The translations under genes and the position numbers were made by a program. A model generated the notes under the pieces. It was given only the letters and a program-made list of their open reading frames with translations, searched no databases and was not told where the DNA came from. Positions 1 to 7,356 of a stretch of 9,915 bases of DNA are shown in pieces (within the stretch, counting starts at the first letter, position 1; each line of letters begins with the position of its first letter). The stretch is from an uncultured Bacteroidota bacterium (GTDB lineage: Bacteria; Bacteroidota; Bacteroidia; Chitinophagales; S012-47), in contig CAJXXO010000075.1 in assembly GCA_913062655.1 (NCBI GenBank), positions 1-9,915 on the forward strand, written 5' to 3'.

Positions 1-3000
1 CTGGCGTATTGCCTGCAAATACACTCGCTACAGTTTGCAGCTCCGCACCATCAGCATTGATGGCCCCATTATCACTTTGCCCATCGGCAACAGTGACATA
101 GGATAGCCGTAGGGTACCCCCATCCATACTTATGGCGCTAGCGTCATCTCCTTCATTGTTATAAAATGTAGCGTTATTTATTTCTGCCACACTACCCGCA
201 CTGCTGTTGCGTATCATCACAGGGGCATGGGTAGTAGCATAACTAATCCCTGTTGGCAGGTCGCTATTGTGTCCAATGAATGTGGTATTGAAGGCATACA
301 GTGAGTCCAGTGCGCTAACCTGCACAGCCGCCACACCGGCATTACTGTCAATACGCGATTCCATTATATGAATCAGGTCTGCCTGTTGGTTGAAGTGCAA
401 CACTCCGGTGCTTTGTGCTGATACGTTGCGCAAGAATTGTGTAGAGTCGATCTGCCACTGTCCAGCGCTATCAGCTACGTACAATACCGCACCTGATGAA
501 TCGGATTGGTTGCCTTCGTGCATTACATGACGCATACTGCCGAGGGTAACACCATCGAGACGGAATACACCGCCATGTTGACCGGCTGTATTTAGATTGA
601 ATGTACTACTATCCAATGCAAGACTCAGGTAACCATTAGCATACAATACACCACCATCGTCAGCCGCTGCATTGCTGCTGAATGAGGAAGATGCTATATC
701 CACCAATAGGTCGGGGCTACCTACATCATCAATATCAATGACAACTACCCCACCGATGCCATCTGCTACATTATTGGTAACGGTGCAGCTATCCATAATA
801 AATCTGCTACCGGGTGTTGCAAACTCATCTTCCAGGTGAACCAGACCTCCGTCAACGGATGCATAGTTGCTATCGATTATGCAGTTGTTGAAGGAGAGAT
901 CTCCACTAATCGATCGATCCAGATTAATGAATCCACCATCCCGTGATACAGCCCGATTATCCCTTATTTCACAGTTATTGAAATAGAGACCGGCAGATGA
1001 ATTATCCATATTGAAGACACCACCCTCAGGACCACGGTTTCCAATAAAAGAAGTATTTATAAAATGGAGGTTGGCATACACGTCCCTTCTAAAGTGGAAC
1101 ACACCCCCATCACCAGCACCGGTACCTGCTGTGTTATTATTAAATGAACAATCTACAAAGTACAAATCACCACCGGTATCATGGCCCGTGTAATCAGACA
1201 CCGCCATAAAACCTGCAAAACCGAAAAATCCCTTAGGCCCATTACCGGTAATGTCGCATCCCATCATTATGGTGTCACCTTTTAGTGGGAGAAGATCATC
1301 TAGAATAGCGAAAACACCACCTCTAGTTATAAAACTACGGTTATCTCGAAATGTAGTACTATCTACTCTAAGATAGAGACTGTCGGAGGCACGAAATACA
1401 CACCCACTACTGCCATCCGCATCATTATCCTCAAAGAGAGACTGGGTAATGTAAACTTCCGAGGTATTATCAAAGCGAGCACCCGCGCTATTAGTGGCAA
1501 AGTTTTCCCTTACGGTGCCCTCGCGCATGGAAAAGGCAGTAGCACCAGAAAAATAAAAAGCTGCACCGCTATTAACAGCAGAATCTCTATTAGAGGTAAA
1601 ATCATCAATCGTTATAGCAGACTCCCCTCCTGTGTACATGAGTCCGCCATATTCTGCACGGTTTTGGCTTGAGGCGACACGGGTAAGGGTATTTGTGTCG
1701 GCAGAGCCGAGGTGAAACACCCCTCCGTCAGCGTCCGCTTTTTGCCCGATAAATGATGACGCTGTCAAGTCGATACCACGCATATGGGCAGTATCAGGCA
1801 CATAGAAAAATCCACCAGATTGACCGGCTATGTTGCTATTGGCGGTTATGGAATCGATGATAAACCGGCCTGTCATATCATCCGTGCTGTACAACACACC
1901 ACCATTATCGGCTGCGGAGTTATTATCAGCGATAACATTATACAATAGCGCAGTGCCTGTAAGTGTATCGTTGATACCTATGACACCACCGTTGCCGCTT
2001 ATGGCACTGTTATCAGAAAGACTGGTATTTTTAACAGCCAAACCGTTCAGTCTGGCTGCGAGATAAGCAACGCCACCAGATGCACCTGCATTACCTGAAA
2101 CAGTGGAACTATCAATAGTCAAGGCCTCTATATCTGAAGAAACATACAATACTCCTCCACTGCTATCAGCACTGTTATTGGTAATTGTACACTGTTTAAA
2201 ACCCAGTGTATCATTTACTTCACCCATTGCACTCAGTACACCTCCGTACTGGTTGGCCGTGTTGTTGGTAAGGGTGGTATTGTACAGGTATGCCTTTGAT
2301 CGCACCTCTTGCGTATATAAAAAGCCACCCGAACCTGTAGCCGTATTGTTCCGTACCGTGCTATTGGAAATCAAAGCATCCCTGAACCAGAAACCATCTA
2401 CGTATAGGGATCTGGAGCGAAATACCCCACCCTCAAGAGCACTGTTATTTTCGAATGTAGTGCTATCAGCAAATAAGCGAAGTGACTGGGAAGAATACAA
2501 GAAACCACCATCATCACTGGCTGCGTTGTTTTTGACTACCGCATTTTGGATGTCAAGTGTTATATCATCCCAGAAATAAAAGGCGCCCCCTTTGTCTACT
2601 GCTGTGTTGTTGTCAAATGTGGTGTGGCTCACCTCCAGGTCAGCATCACTGTCTGGCAATACCCACATAAAACCACCATCATTATCGGCTGTATTTTGGG
2701 CGATAGTAGACTGATCGATGGTAAATAACGCATCATCATCCGTTTCTATCCAGGCAAATCCACCTCTGTCATCTGCATTATTCTGCTCAATAGTACTATT
2801 GATTATGTCAGTGGTAATATCGTCATCTGAATACAACCACAAGAATCCACCATCGTCATCGGCATGATTCAACCTTATATCAGCATCTACAATCTGAATG
2901 GTCAAATCATCGAGGTCTTCTTCATCAGAGTTAATAGAGAATACACCGCCATCATCCCCTGCAGTATTGTCTCTGATGACACAGCTATCAATCAACAGCA

Positions 3001-6000
3001 ACTCATCATCAAAAAACTCCTCGTAGTTGAAAAGAAAACCGCCTTCGTCACCAGCACTATTCCCAATAATCTGACAGTTGACAAAGCCTAATTCATCTTC
3101 TATCTGATCATCGCCAGCGAACACACCACCATCATCATCGGCCGAGTTGTTTTGAAACAGGGTATGGAAAAAGTAGCTATCATCTTCCCAGTCATTATAT
3201 AGGTGTAGAAAGCCACCGTCATTACCGGCCTCATTATTGACTACGGTACAATGATTGAGAATAGTATCATTACCAATGGTGTATATATCGCTGTCACCCG
3301 CGAAAACACCTCCGTCTTCGCTAGCTGAGTTGCTGTCGAATACTGTGCTATCTGCCCTCAAATACACATCAGTATCCACGTAAGCTACTCCACCGTGCAC
3401 GTTGGATGAATTGTTGCGGATAGTGTCGTTTCGTAGCCATAGTTCAACATCATCATCAAACCAGAAGACGCCTCCATTTTCGCCTGACGTATTACCGTCT
3501 ACCATGGAATGGGTAACATGAACAGCTTCATTGTCTGTAGTATATAGCCACATAAAGCCCCCATCTTCACCGGCTACGTTTTGGCCAATCGTGCTACCAT
3601 TGATATTTACCAAAAGGTCAGTACTACCATTCTCCCACTGATCTATACTGAAAACACCACCTTCTTCGCCTGCTTCATTGCGGGTAATTACACAATTGTC
3701 AATGGATAATTGACTATTAGGTGTGCCAAATTCCGATATTACCCGCAGGAAGCCACCGCGGCCAGTGGCTACGTTGCTGTCAATAAGGCAATTGACAAAC
3801 GACAAATTGCCGGCAACCCTTTTTCTGACATTCAGCACCCCACCATCATGGGCGCTATTATGCGTAAAGGAACAATCCACAAAGTGCAAATCACCCGCTA
3901 TATTGTCATTCACTGTTATTACGCCTCCTCCTCCAGCACTTTGCGTAAACCCTACGGAGGTTGCATTACTATCAAACTTGCAATCTACAATGAACATATC
4001 TTCACCCAGCGTGCCGATATCATCATTCACGAACATAAATCCTCCACGGCCAAAGGGACTACCACTGGTGTAATTACCAACTATATCGCAGCCTAGCATT
4101 AGGGTGTCGCCCCCTAGAGCGTGAAGTGTATCATCTACCCGTATAGCTCCAGCAAAAGTCGCTCTTACGAAATTGTGCCGAAAGGTGGTAGTATCCATTC
4201 TAAGGCTTAAACTCTTTCGTGCTCTGAGGACACCTCCCTGATTTTGCGCGTTATTGCCTTCAAAGAGTGATTGCGCAAGGTGCAATTGTAAATCGCCTTC
4301 TGCAAATAAAGCCCCTCCGCCTAAGCCGCCAAACTGTCCAGCTGAATAAACGTTGCTTATAAACTGACTGGCCCGGATAGAAATGTAGGAAGAATCATTC
4401 GTATAAATAGCACCACCAACAAAGAGTGCGGTATCACTTGTGCAGGTTACATTATTTATACTTATATCGCTCTTCCCGTTGACACTTAAAAATGCACCAA
4501 ATTCAGCTCTGTTGCCCATTGAATTAACCTCGCTTATATCAATCGATGATTGATCCGTATTAAGGTATAGGGCCCCGGTATTTTCGTTCTTATTGCCTAT
4601 AAAAGATGAACGTTCAATGAATACTTCGGCCACAGATGCATGCAAAACGGACATACCAGACACAGCCGCATTGTGGCGAAAGCTAGAACCAGCGAACTTC
4701 ATCACAATTGTATCATTGAGTGTTGCCGGATCAACCATGCCTGTGGCTGTATCGCCTCCCAGCCGCAGAAAGGAGCCTCCATTATCGGCTTTCTCCGTAA
4801 AGGTGCTTTGATACAAAAATATATTAGTAAAAGGAAGTACATCTGTCCACTTACCATCCAGGTTGTAGGCGGCTATATCAGTAGCTTCGAAAGTATCAAT
4901 AGCCGGGGCGTTGATAGCCACATCGCCCGTCCAGTTGCGGAGGGTGAGATTACTAATCGCTAGTTTGCTCCCTTCTCCAGGCATATTCAGCACAATAGAA
5001 TCACCCACTACACCTGCCTGGTAAGAGGCTGGCTCCCAGATGGTGCTGGAAGAGTCGTTTCCATAAATGGTAAAAGATTCTTTGCCCGCGGGTAGCACTA
5101 TTCCCGTTTCAGTCCAGATACCATTCACATCCAGGTGGACAGTGCTGGTCTCTGTGCAGGTAGCTGCTTGCTGTATAGACGTAAAATCGCAACCGGAGCT
5201 ACATACAGTAACAGTATCTTGCCCCAGACAAGTCCCTACAAATACCCTAGCCGTATCCAGTGTGGTATCACCAATTCCATTTACTACGGTAATAATAACA
5301 TCGACAAATGGCGCATCAGCAGTAGTGAATAGGGTTTGACTGAAAGAGGTATCTACAATTCCACAAGGATCAGTATAGGTGCCCCAGTTACTGGGAGAGA
5401 CCACGGCCGTATCTCCTGCGTAGAGCGCAAAAGAGGTATCATTTACCAATACGGTAGAGGGCGCATTTCTTACTAAGGTAATAGAGGCGGTTGTGCTCTG
5501 TGTATTACCTGAACTGTCCGTGGCGAATACTGAGATGGTTTGGGTAGTATTCAGCGCTGCGCAGTTGAACTGGGTAGGATTGAATGTCAATTCTTCCACT
5601 GTGCAGTTATCGCTTGCATTAGCCATAAGCAGCGAAGTATCCATAATATCAGCATAGCTACCCGGCCCGGTTACAATCAGCGTGTCGCTAAATGCCGTAA
5701 TAGTAGGTGAAATGGTATCAATTACGTCAACCAAGGTCTGCGCGGTGGCTGTATTTCCGGCTGTATCGGTTACCGTGAGGGTCACCGGAATGCGTCTTGT
5801 TCCTTTAATAACGATATCTTCCAGCCCCCAGTTATCGAATTCGGAACCCGAGTTGGAGGGCTGTATCCATCTGAATTGGGTACTAGGTGTTTGTGCCGCT
5901 GATGGTATTCTGATGCTGTTAAAGTACCAATTGTACCAAGGAAAATCTCCGGCAGGGGTCGTATTCCAATCGGAGAAGATATTGACCCAGGTACTTCCAC

Positions 6001-6574
6001 CATCTATGCTGTATTGTAAATACACCTCTTCGTCTGGTAAGTCGGGTTGCTCGCAGGTCTCGTTCTCATCATTGCCATATCGGATGAAGAATTGGATCAA
6101 TCCACCCAGTGGTACATCCATAGGCCGTGTGGTGATGAATCGTTTACCAATATTCGGGCCTGATGATGCTGTATCGGTAGCCCAAAAATAAGGCGAGTTA
6201 TCGGGTGAATTCTGTCCGTCACAGGTTGTTGCGCTTAGGGTAAGCGGAGACGAAGACCAGCCACTTGGCAATGTACCCGTATTAAAGTCAAAAGAGTCAA
6301 GGGGTACCCTGTACTCCAGATCATCACAATCGAACGAGGTACGGTCAAGAGACATGCTCGCGATGCCACAGTTATCTGTGCTGCCACTATCTATTTCGCC
6401 CGGCAACAAGGTGGCAGTTCCGGCACTATCCAGATAAATGTTGTAGGTGGTTTTCGCGATGGCGTTAGGTGGTGTAACGTCACCCACACAAGGTTGTGCA
6501 GTAGCAGTATAGGCTACTGACAAGAATACGATAAAAAATACAAGCTGTTGGTAAAAACGCTTAACAGTCATCAT
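1..6574 (-). CDS. Giant secreted right-handed parallel beta-helix protein with N-terminal HYR and jelly-roll domains (C-terminus beyond window)
   Basis: One frame stays open from an ATG at 6574 to the window edge, 2191 codons without a stop. A second ATG follows directly, so the start could be 6571. Residues 1-26 form a signal peptide (basic start, LVFFIVFLSV core, ATA-Q cleavage site). Then come a HYR-type domain split by a jelly-roll insert (about 31-285), a second HYR domain (about 286-370), a third Ig-like segment (about 371-447) and, from the GCDFTSIQQAA motif near 461, a beta-helix running to the edge. I count about 45 rungs of 25-33 residues with N-x-A-x-x-x-G-G-(V/F/L), like Chlamydia Pmp repeats and the 'choice-of-anchor' helix proteins of Bacteroidota. 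The last rungs (YVTVADG, SVFAGNTP) resemble the end of such helices. The protein is probably exported and surface-attached, and a type IX secretion sorting domain would be expected past the edge, but this is not seen. No catalytic residues are recognisable, so adhesin or surface structure is inferred. Confidence 0.93.
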   Translation of the reverse strand, partial: MMTVKRFYQQLVFFIVFLSVAYTATAQPCVGDVTPPNAIAKTTYNIYLDSAGTATLLPGEIDSGSTDNCGIASMSLDRTSFDCDDLEYRVPLDSFDFNTGTLPSGWSSSPLTLSATTCDGQNSPDNSPYFWATDTASSGPNIGKRFITTRPMDVPLGGLIQFFIRYGNDENETCEQPDLPDEEVYLQYSIDGGSTWVNIFSDWNTTPAGDFPWYNWYFNSIRIPSAAQTPSTQFRWIQPSNSGSEFDNWGLEDIVIKGTRRIPVTLTVTDTAGNTATAQTLVDVIDTISPTITAFSDTLIVTGPGSYADIMDTSLLMANASDNCTVEELTFNPTQFNCAALNTTQTISVFATDSSGNTQSTTASITLVRNAPSTVLVNDTSFALYAGDTAVVSPSNWGTYTDPCGIVDTSFSQTLFTTADAPFVDVIITVVNGIGDTTLDTARVFVGTCLGQDTVTVCSSGCDFTSIQQAATCTETSTVHLDVNGIWTETGIVLPAGKESFTIYGNDSSSTIWEPASYQAGVVGDSIVLNMPGEGSKLAISNLTLRNWTGDVAINAPAIDTFEATDIAAYNLDGKWTDVLPFTNIFLYQSTFTEKADNGGSFLRLGGDTATGMVDPATLNDTIVMKFAGSSFRHNAAVSGMSVLHASVAEVFIERSSFIGNKNENTGALYLNTDQSSIDISEVNSMGNRAEFGAFLSVNGKSDISINNVTCTSDTALFVGGAIYTNDSSYISIRASQFISNVYSAGQFGGLGGGALFAEGDLQLHLAQSLFEGNNAQNQGGVLRARKSLSLRMDTTTFRHNFVRATFAGAIRVDDTLHALGGDTLMLGCDIVGNYTSGSPFGRGGFMFVNDDIGTLGEDMFIVDCKFDSNATSVGFTQSAGGGGVITVNDNIAGDLHFVDCSFTHNSAHDGGVLNVRKRVAGNLSFVNCLIDSNVATGRGGFLRVISEFGTPNSQLSIDNCVITRNEAGEEGGVFSIDQWENGSTDLLVNINGSTIGQNVAGEDGGFMWLYTTDNEAVHVTHSMVDGNTSGENGGVFWFDDDVELWLRNDTIRNNSSNVHGGVAYVDTDVYLRADSTVFDSNSASEDGGVFAGDSDIYTIGNDTILNHCTVVNNEAGNDGGFLHLYNDWEDDSYFFHTLFQNNSADDDGGVFAGDDQIEDELGFVNCQIIGNSAGDEGGFLFNYEEFFDDELLLIDSCVIRDNTAGDDGGVFSINSDEEDLDDLTIQIVDADIRLNHADDDGGFLWLYSDDDITTDIINSTIEQNNADDRGGFAWIETDDDALFTIDQSTIAQNTADNDGGFMWVLPDSDADLEVSHTTFDNNTAVDKGGAFYFWDDITLDIQNAVVKNNAASDDGGFLYSSQSLRLFADSTTFENNSALEGGVFRSRSLYVDGFWFRDALISNSTVRNNTATGSGGFLYTQEVRSKAYLYNTTLTNNTANQYGGVLSAMGEVNDTLGFKQCTITNNSADSSGGVLYVSSDIEALTIDSSTVSGNAGASGGVAYLAARLNGLAVKNTSLSDNSAISGNGGVIGINDTLTGTALLYNVIADNNSAADNGGVLYSTDDMTGRFIIDSITANSNIAGQSGGFFYVPDTAHMRGIDLTASSFIGQKADADGGVFHLGSADTNTLTRVASSQNRAEYGGLMYTGGESAITIDDFTSNRDSAVNSGAAFYFSGATAFSMREGTVRENFATNSAGARFDNTSEVYITQSLFEDNDADGSSGCVFRASDSLYLRVDSTTFRDNRSFITRGGVFAILDDLLPLKGDTIMMGCDITGNGPKGFFGFAGFMAVSDYTGHDTGGDLYFVDCSFNNNTAGTGAGDGGVFHFRRDVYANLHFINTSFIGNRGPEGGVFNMDNSSAGLYFNNCEIRDNRAVSRDGGFINLDRSISGDLSFNNCIIDSNYASVDGGLVHLEDEFATPGSRFIMDSCTVTNNVADGIGGVVVIDIDDVGSPDLLVDIASSSFSSNAAADDGGVLYANGYLSLALDSSTFNLNTAGQHGGVFRLDGVTLGSMRHVMHEGNQSDSSGAVLYVADSAGQWQIDSTQFLRNVSAQSTGVLHFNQQADLIHIMESRIDSNAGVAAVQVSALDSLYAFNTTFIGHNSDLPTGISYATTHAPVMIRNSSAGSVAEINNATFYNNEGDDASAISMDGGTLRLSYVTVADGQSDNGAINADGAELQTVASVFAGNTP
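671..1663 (-). repeat. Internal duplication in the beta-helix, C-proximal copy
   Basis: Residues 1638-1968 are the second copy of the block at residues 688-999. In the core the two copies differ by one rung: residues 1733-1935 (203) match residues 789-966 (178). The extra 25 residues, around FINTSFIGNRGPEGG and VFNMDNSSAG, are one helical turn. The copy was therefore either expanded by one rung or its partner lost one. Loop lengths also differ earlier in the block (the AGQFGGLGGG stretch is only in the first copy). Confidence 0.83.
2606..3145 (-). other. Highly acidic section of the beta-helix
   Basis: Residues 1144-1323 cover six rungs whose turn sequence is mostly a DDDGG variant (ADDDGG, AGDEGG, AGDDGG, ADDRGG, ADNDGG). 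A hand count gives 49 Asp/Glu against 3 Arg and no Lys in 180 residues. Rung length is mostly 29, more regular than elsewhere. Stacked aspartates on one face of a parallel helix would form a charged ladder and may bind Ca2+ or other cations. This is inferred; no RTX nonapeptide or EF-hand motif is present. Confidence 0.7.
3578..4513 (-). repeat. Internal duplication in the beta-helix, N-proximal copy
   Basis: Residues 688-999 of the giant protein align collinearly with residues 1638-1968. Shared landmarks in order are NRAE(F/Y)G, (A)QSLFEGN versus TQSLFEDN, LRMDTTTFRHN versus LRVDSTTFRDN, GGDTLMLGCDIVGN versus KGDTIMMGCDITGN, FIVDCKF versus YFVDCSF, LSFVNCLIDSN versus LSFNNCIIDSN, SEFGTPNSQ versus DEFATPGSR, and STDLLVNI versus SPDLLVDI. 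In one 45-residue part (GNLSFVN to VITRN) I count 22 identities by hand. Generic rung similarity alone would not keep the non-repeat landmarks in order. Confidence 0.85.
5465..5725 (-). other. Second HYR-type Ig-like domain
   Basis: Residues about 284-370 begin DVIDTISPTITAF, contain ASDNC followed by TFNPTQFNC, and end with ISVFATDSSGNT and SITLV. This order of P-x-I, DNC and V-x-x-x-D-x-x-G-N-x is the HYR signature. The domain is a structural spacer of the immunoglobulin fold between the N-terminal module and the helix. A less typical Ig-like segment with a DPCGIVDTSF motif follows at about 371-447. Confidence 0.75.
5801..6316 (-). other. Reelin/MAM-like jelly-roll domain inserted in the first HYR domain
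   Basis: Residues 87-258 contain DSFDFNTGTLPSGW, a hydrophobic strand IQFFIRYG, a cysteine-proline segment (CEQPDLPDEEV), LQYSIDGGSTWVNI and then FRWIQPSNSG with DNWGLEDIVI. This order matches the beta-sandwich of reelin subrepeats and related bacterial jelly-roll modules (family pattern recalled, not searched). It sits between SFDCDDL and PVTLTVTDTAGN. In HYR domains of this phylum those two pieces normally adjoin, so the jelly roll appears to be nested inside the HYR fold. Ligand binding or adhesion is the usual inferred role. Confidence 0.65.
6497..6574 (-). other. Signal peptide of the giant protein
   Basis: Residues 1-26 have a short basic start (K5, R6), a hydrophobic core (LVFFIVFLSV) and an A-T-A signal peptidase I site before QPCVGD. 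There is no lipobox cysteine at +1; the cysteine is three residues further on. Export through Sec and release into the periplasm is therefore expected, consistent with onward type IX secretion. Confidence 0.85.
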
Positions 6575-6624
6575 GCAATAATTTGAACACTACTAATGTG
6601 GTAGAGAAAGGGTGTGTGATTTGA

Positions 6625-7032
6625 TTAGAGCTCTTCAATCTTTATAATGTCTACAATGTCTCCGATGTGATTGGACGATACATCAGAGGGCTCTACATAT
6701 ATCATCAGCTCATTTCTGTCCGAGTCACAATCTGCATTGATTACCTGACCAGGCTGCAAGGTGAGAGTAGCCTCCACTTCTTCTTCTTTTTTAGAAGGTG
6801 ACTCATCGTCCCAGGTGTAAGTAATGGAAAGCGTACCTGATTCACTTTTGTTGGTGAATTGCAAAAAGCAATAGGTAAAATGGAAATCATTAGCCTCATC
6901 ATGGCACTTCTCCATCCGATACTGGACGGTAAGCGTTTCTGTATCGAGAAACGTTTGCCAGGAGGTAGAAGCATCCTGCCCCTTTATAAGAGGTGTGACC
7001 AATAAAAACGCAATTAAGGTTAGGGTTCTCAT
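6625..7032 (-). CDS. Small secreted protein of unknown function, cysteine-containing beta-sandwich-like family
   Basis: The 135-residue product starts MRTLTLIAFLLVTPLIKGQ, a clear signal peptide probably cleaved near residue 18 or 19. The mature part has the order seen in small exported Bacteroidota proteins of unknown function: a strand ending in LTVQYRMEKC (C43), a strand YCFLQFTN (C55), an SITYTW strand, TLQPGQVINADC (C102), and a last strand ELMIYVEPSD. The ending DIVDIIKIEEL also fits. I recall that family pattern but could not search it. KKEEEVE is a charged loop. The start ATG lies 9 bases after an A8 tract, a usual Bacteroidota initiation context. The gene precedes the giant beta-helix gene by 50 bp on the same strand, so the two are probably co-transcribed and this could be an envelope partner, chaperone or unrelated passenger. 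Confidence 0.82.
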   Translation of the reverse strand: MRTLTLIAFLLVTPLIKGQDASTSWQTFLDTETLTVQYRMEKCHDEANDFHFTYCFLQFTNKSESGTLSITYTWDDESPSKKEEEVEATLTLQPGQVINADCDSDRNELMIYVEPSDVSSNHIGDIVDIIKIEEL

Positions 7033-7065
7033 GCCGGAAATTTTTTTTGGTTAATAGATGACAGA

Positions 7066-7097
7066 CATACTTAGCCCGTCCGCTCATTTGGTGCATA
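7066..7097 (-). promoter_or_regulatory. Candidate Bacteroidota-type promoter of the secreted-protein operon
   Basis: On the minus strand TAAGTATG (7066-7073) matches five of the six fixed bases of the TAnnTTTG -7 element. TATG at 7094-7097 lies 20 bases upstream in place of the -33 TTTG. Transcription would begin about 25-30 bases before the ATG at 7032. The -33 box is poor, as expected if an activator is needed. This is a weak, motif-only call. Confidence 0.3.
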
Positions 7098-7108
7098 ATT
7101 ACGAGTGC

Positions 7109-7206
7109 TCCTCAAAACAGCGTTCTCAAACCAAATAATCCGGTTCCTATATTTTAAATGATTGCCTGCTTTTCGATTCTCAAATGCCAAATCCGGCATT
7201 CTCAAA
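7109..7206 (+). promoter_or_regulatory. Cluster of TTCTCAAA boxes flanking an inverted repeat, candidate operator
   Basis: TTCTCAAA occurs exactly at 7123-7130, 7177-7184 and 7199-7206, with a 7-of-8 match (TCCTCAAA) at 7109-7116. Read toward the downstream genes it is TTTGAGAA. The last two exact boxes are 22 bp apart, about two helical turns, and overlap the ends of the inverted repeat AATGCC (7183-7188) / GGCATT (7195-7200). AraC-type regulators usually bind direct repeats about 21 bp apart, so this pair is a plausible site for the adjacent regulator acting on the gene at 6625-7032. Confidence 0.45.
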
Positions 7207-7344
7207 TTGTCAATCGCTTGTTTTTCAATGTGTTATCGGCATTTGCACCAGCTCCAAGCTGTTGGTAGCCATAGCCACCATATAGATGGGTTCATGCGGG
7301 CGTGAACATCGATTGTCAGCCGGGAAAAATGGATGGCCACTAAC

Positions 7345-7356
7345 AGCGCTAGCGCT
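7345..7356. repeat. Perfect 12-bp palindrome over the regulator stop codon
   Basis: AGCGCTAGCGCT is its own reverse complement and includes the TAG stop of the regulator gene (7349-7351). Outer bases CTA (7340-7342) and TAG (7357-7359) extend the pairing with a small bulge. It could be a weak transcription end or mRNA 3'-end stabiliser. No U-tract follows, so a simple intrinsic terminator is not supported. Confidence 0.4.

Larger units (their letters stand above)
7033..7348. other. Intergenic region between regulator and secreted-protein genes
   Basis: No credible gene is present; short open frames here are tails of frames overlapping the flanking genes. It holds the A8 tract at 7041-7048, the candidate promoter, the TTCTCAAA boxes, and a second copy of the CAAATGCC sequence in inverted orientation (7181-7188 against GGCATTTG at 7238-7245). 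A hairpin with GTTCA/TGAAC arms lies at 7290-7307. None of the hairpins has a following T-tract on either strand, so I do not call a strong intrinsic terminator for the regulator gene. Confidence 0.6.

Noticed and set aside
2103..2579. A 158-codon plus-strand open frame and several others (1011-1193, 1830-2066, 2864-3091, 3710-4096, 5067-5339, 5682-6191)
   Set aside because: They lie opposite the giant beta-helix gene, have low-complexity products with recurring Pro-Pro or Thr-Pro-Pro from the antisense of Gly-Gly codons, and show no domain or signal sequence.
671..5227. RTX calcium-binding repeats or cadherin/hemagglutinin-type repeats in the giant protein
   Set aside because: The glycine-aspartate motifs are spaced 25-33 residues apart as beta-helix turns, not as nonapeptides, and no cadherin DxNDN pattern recurs.
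6741..7096. Minus-strand frames at 6741-6974 and 6899-7096
   Set aside because: Both overlap the small secreted protein in another frame. The chosen frame has a clear signal peptide and a recognisable cysteine pattern; these do not.
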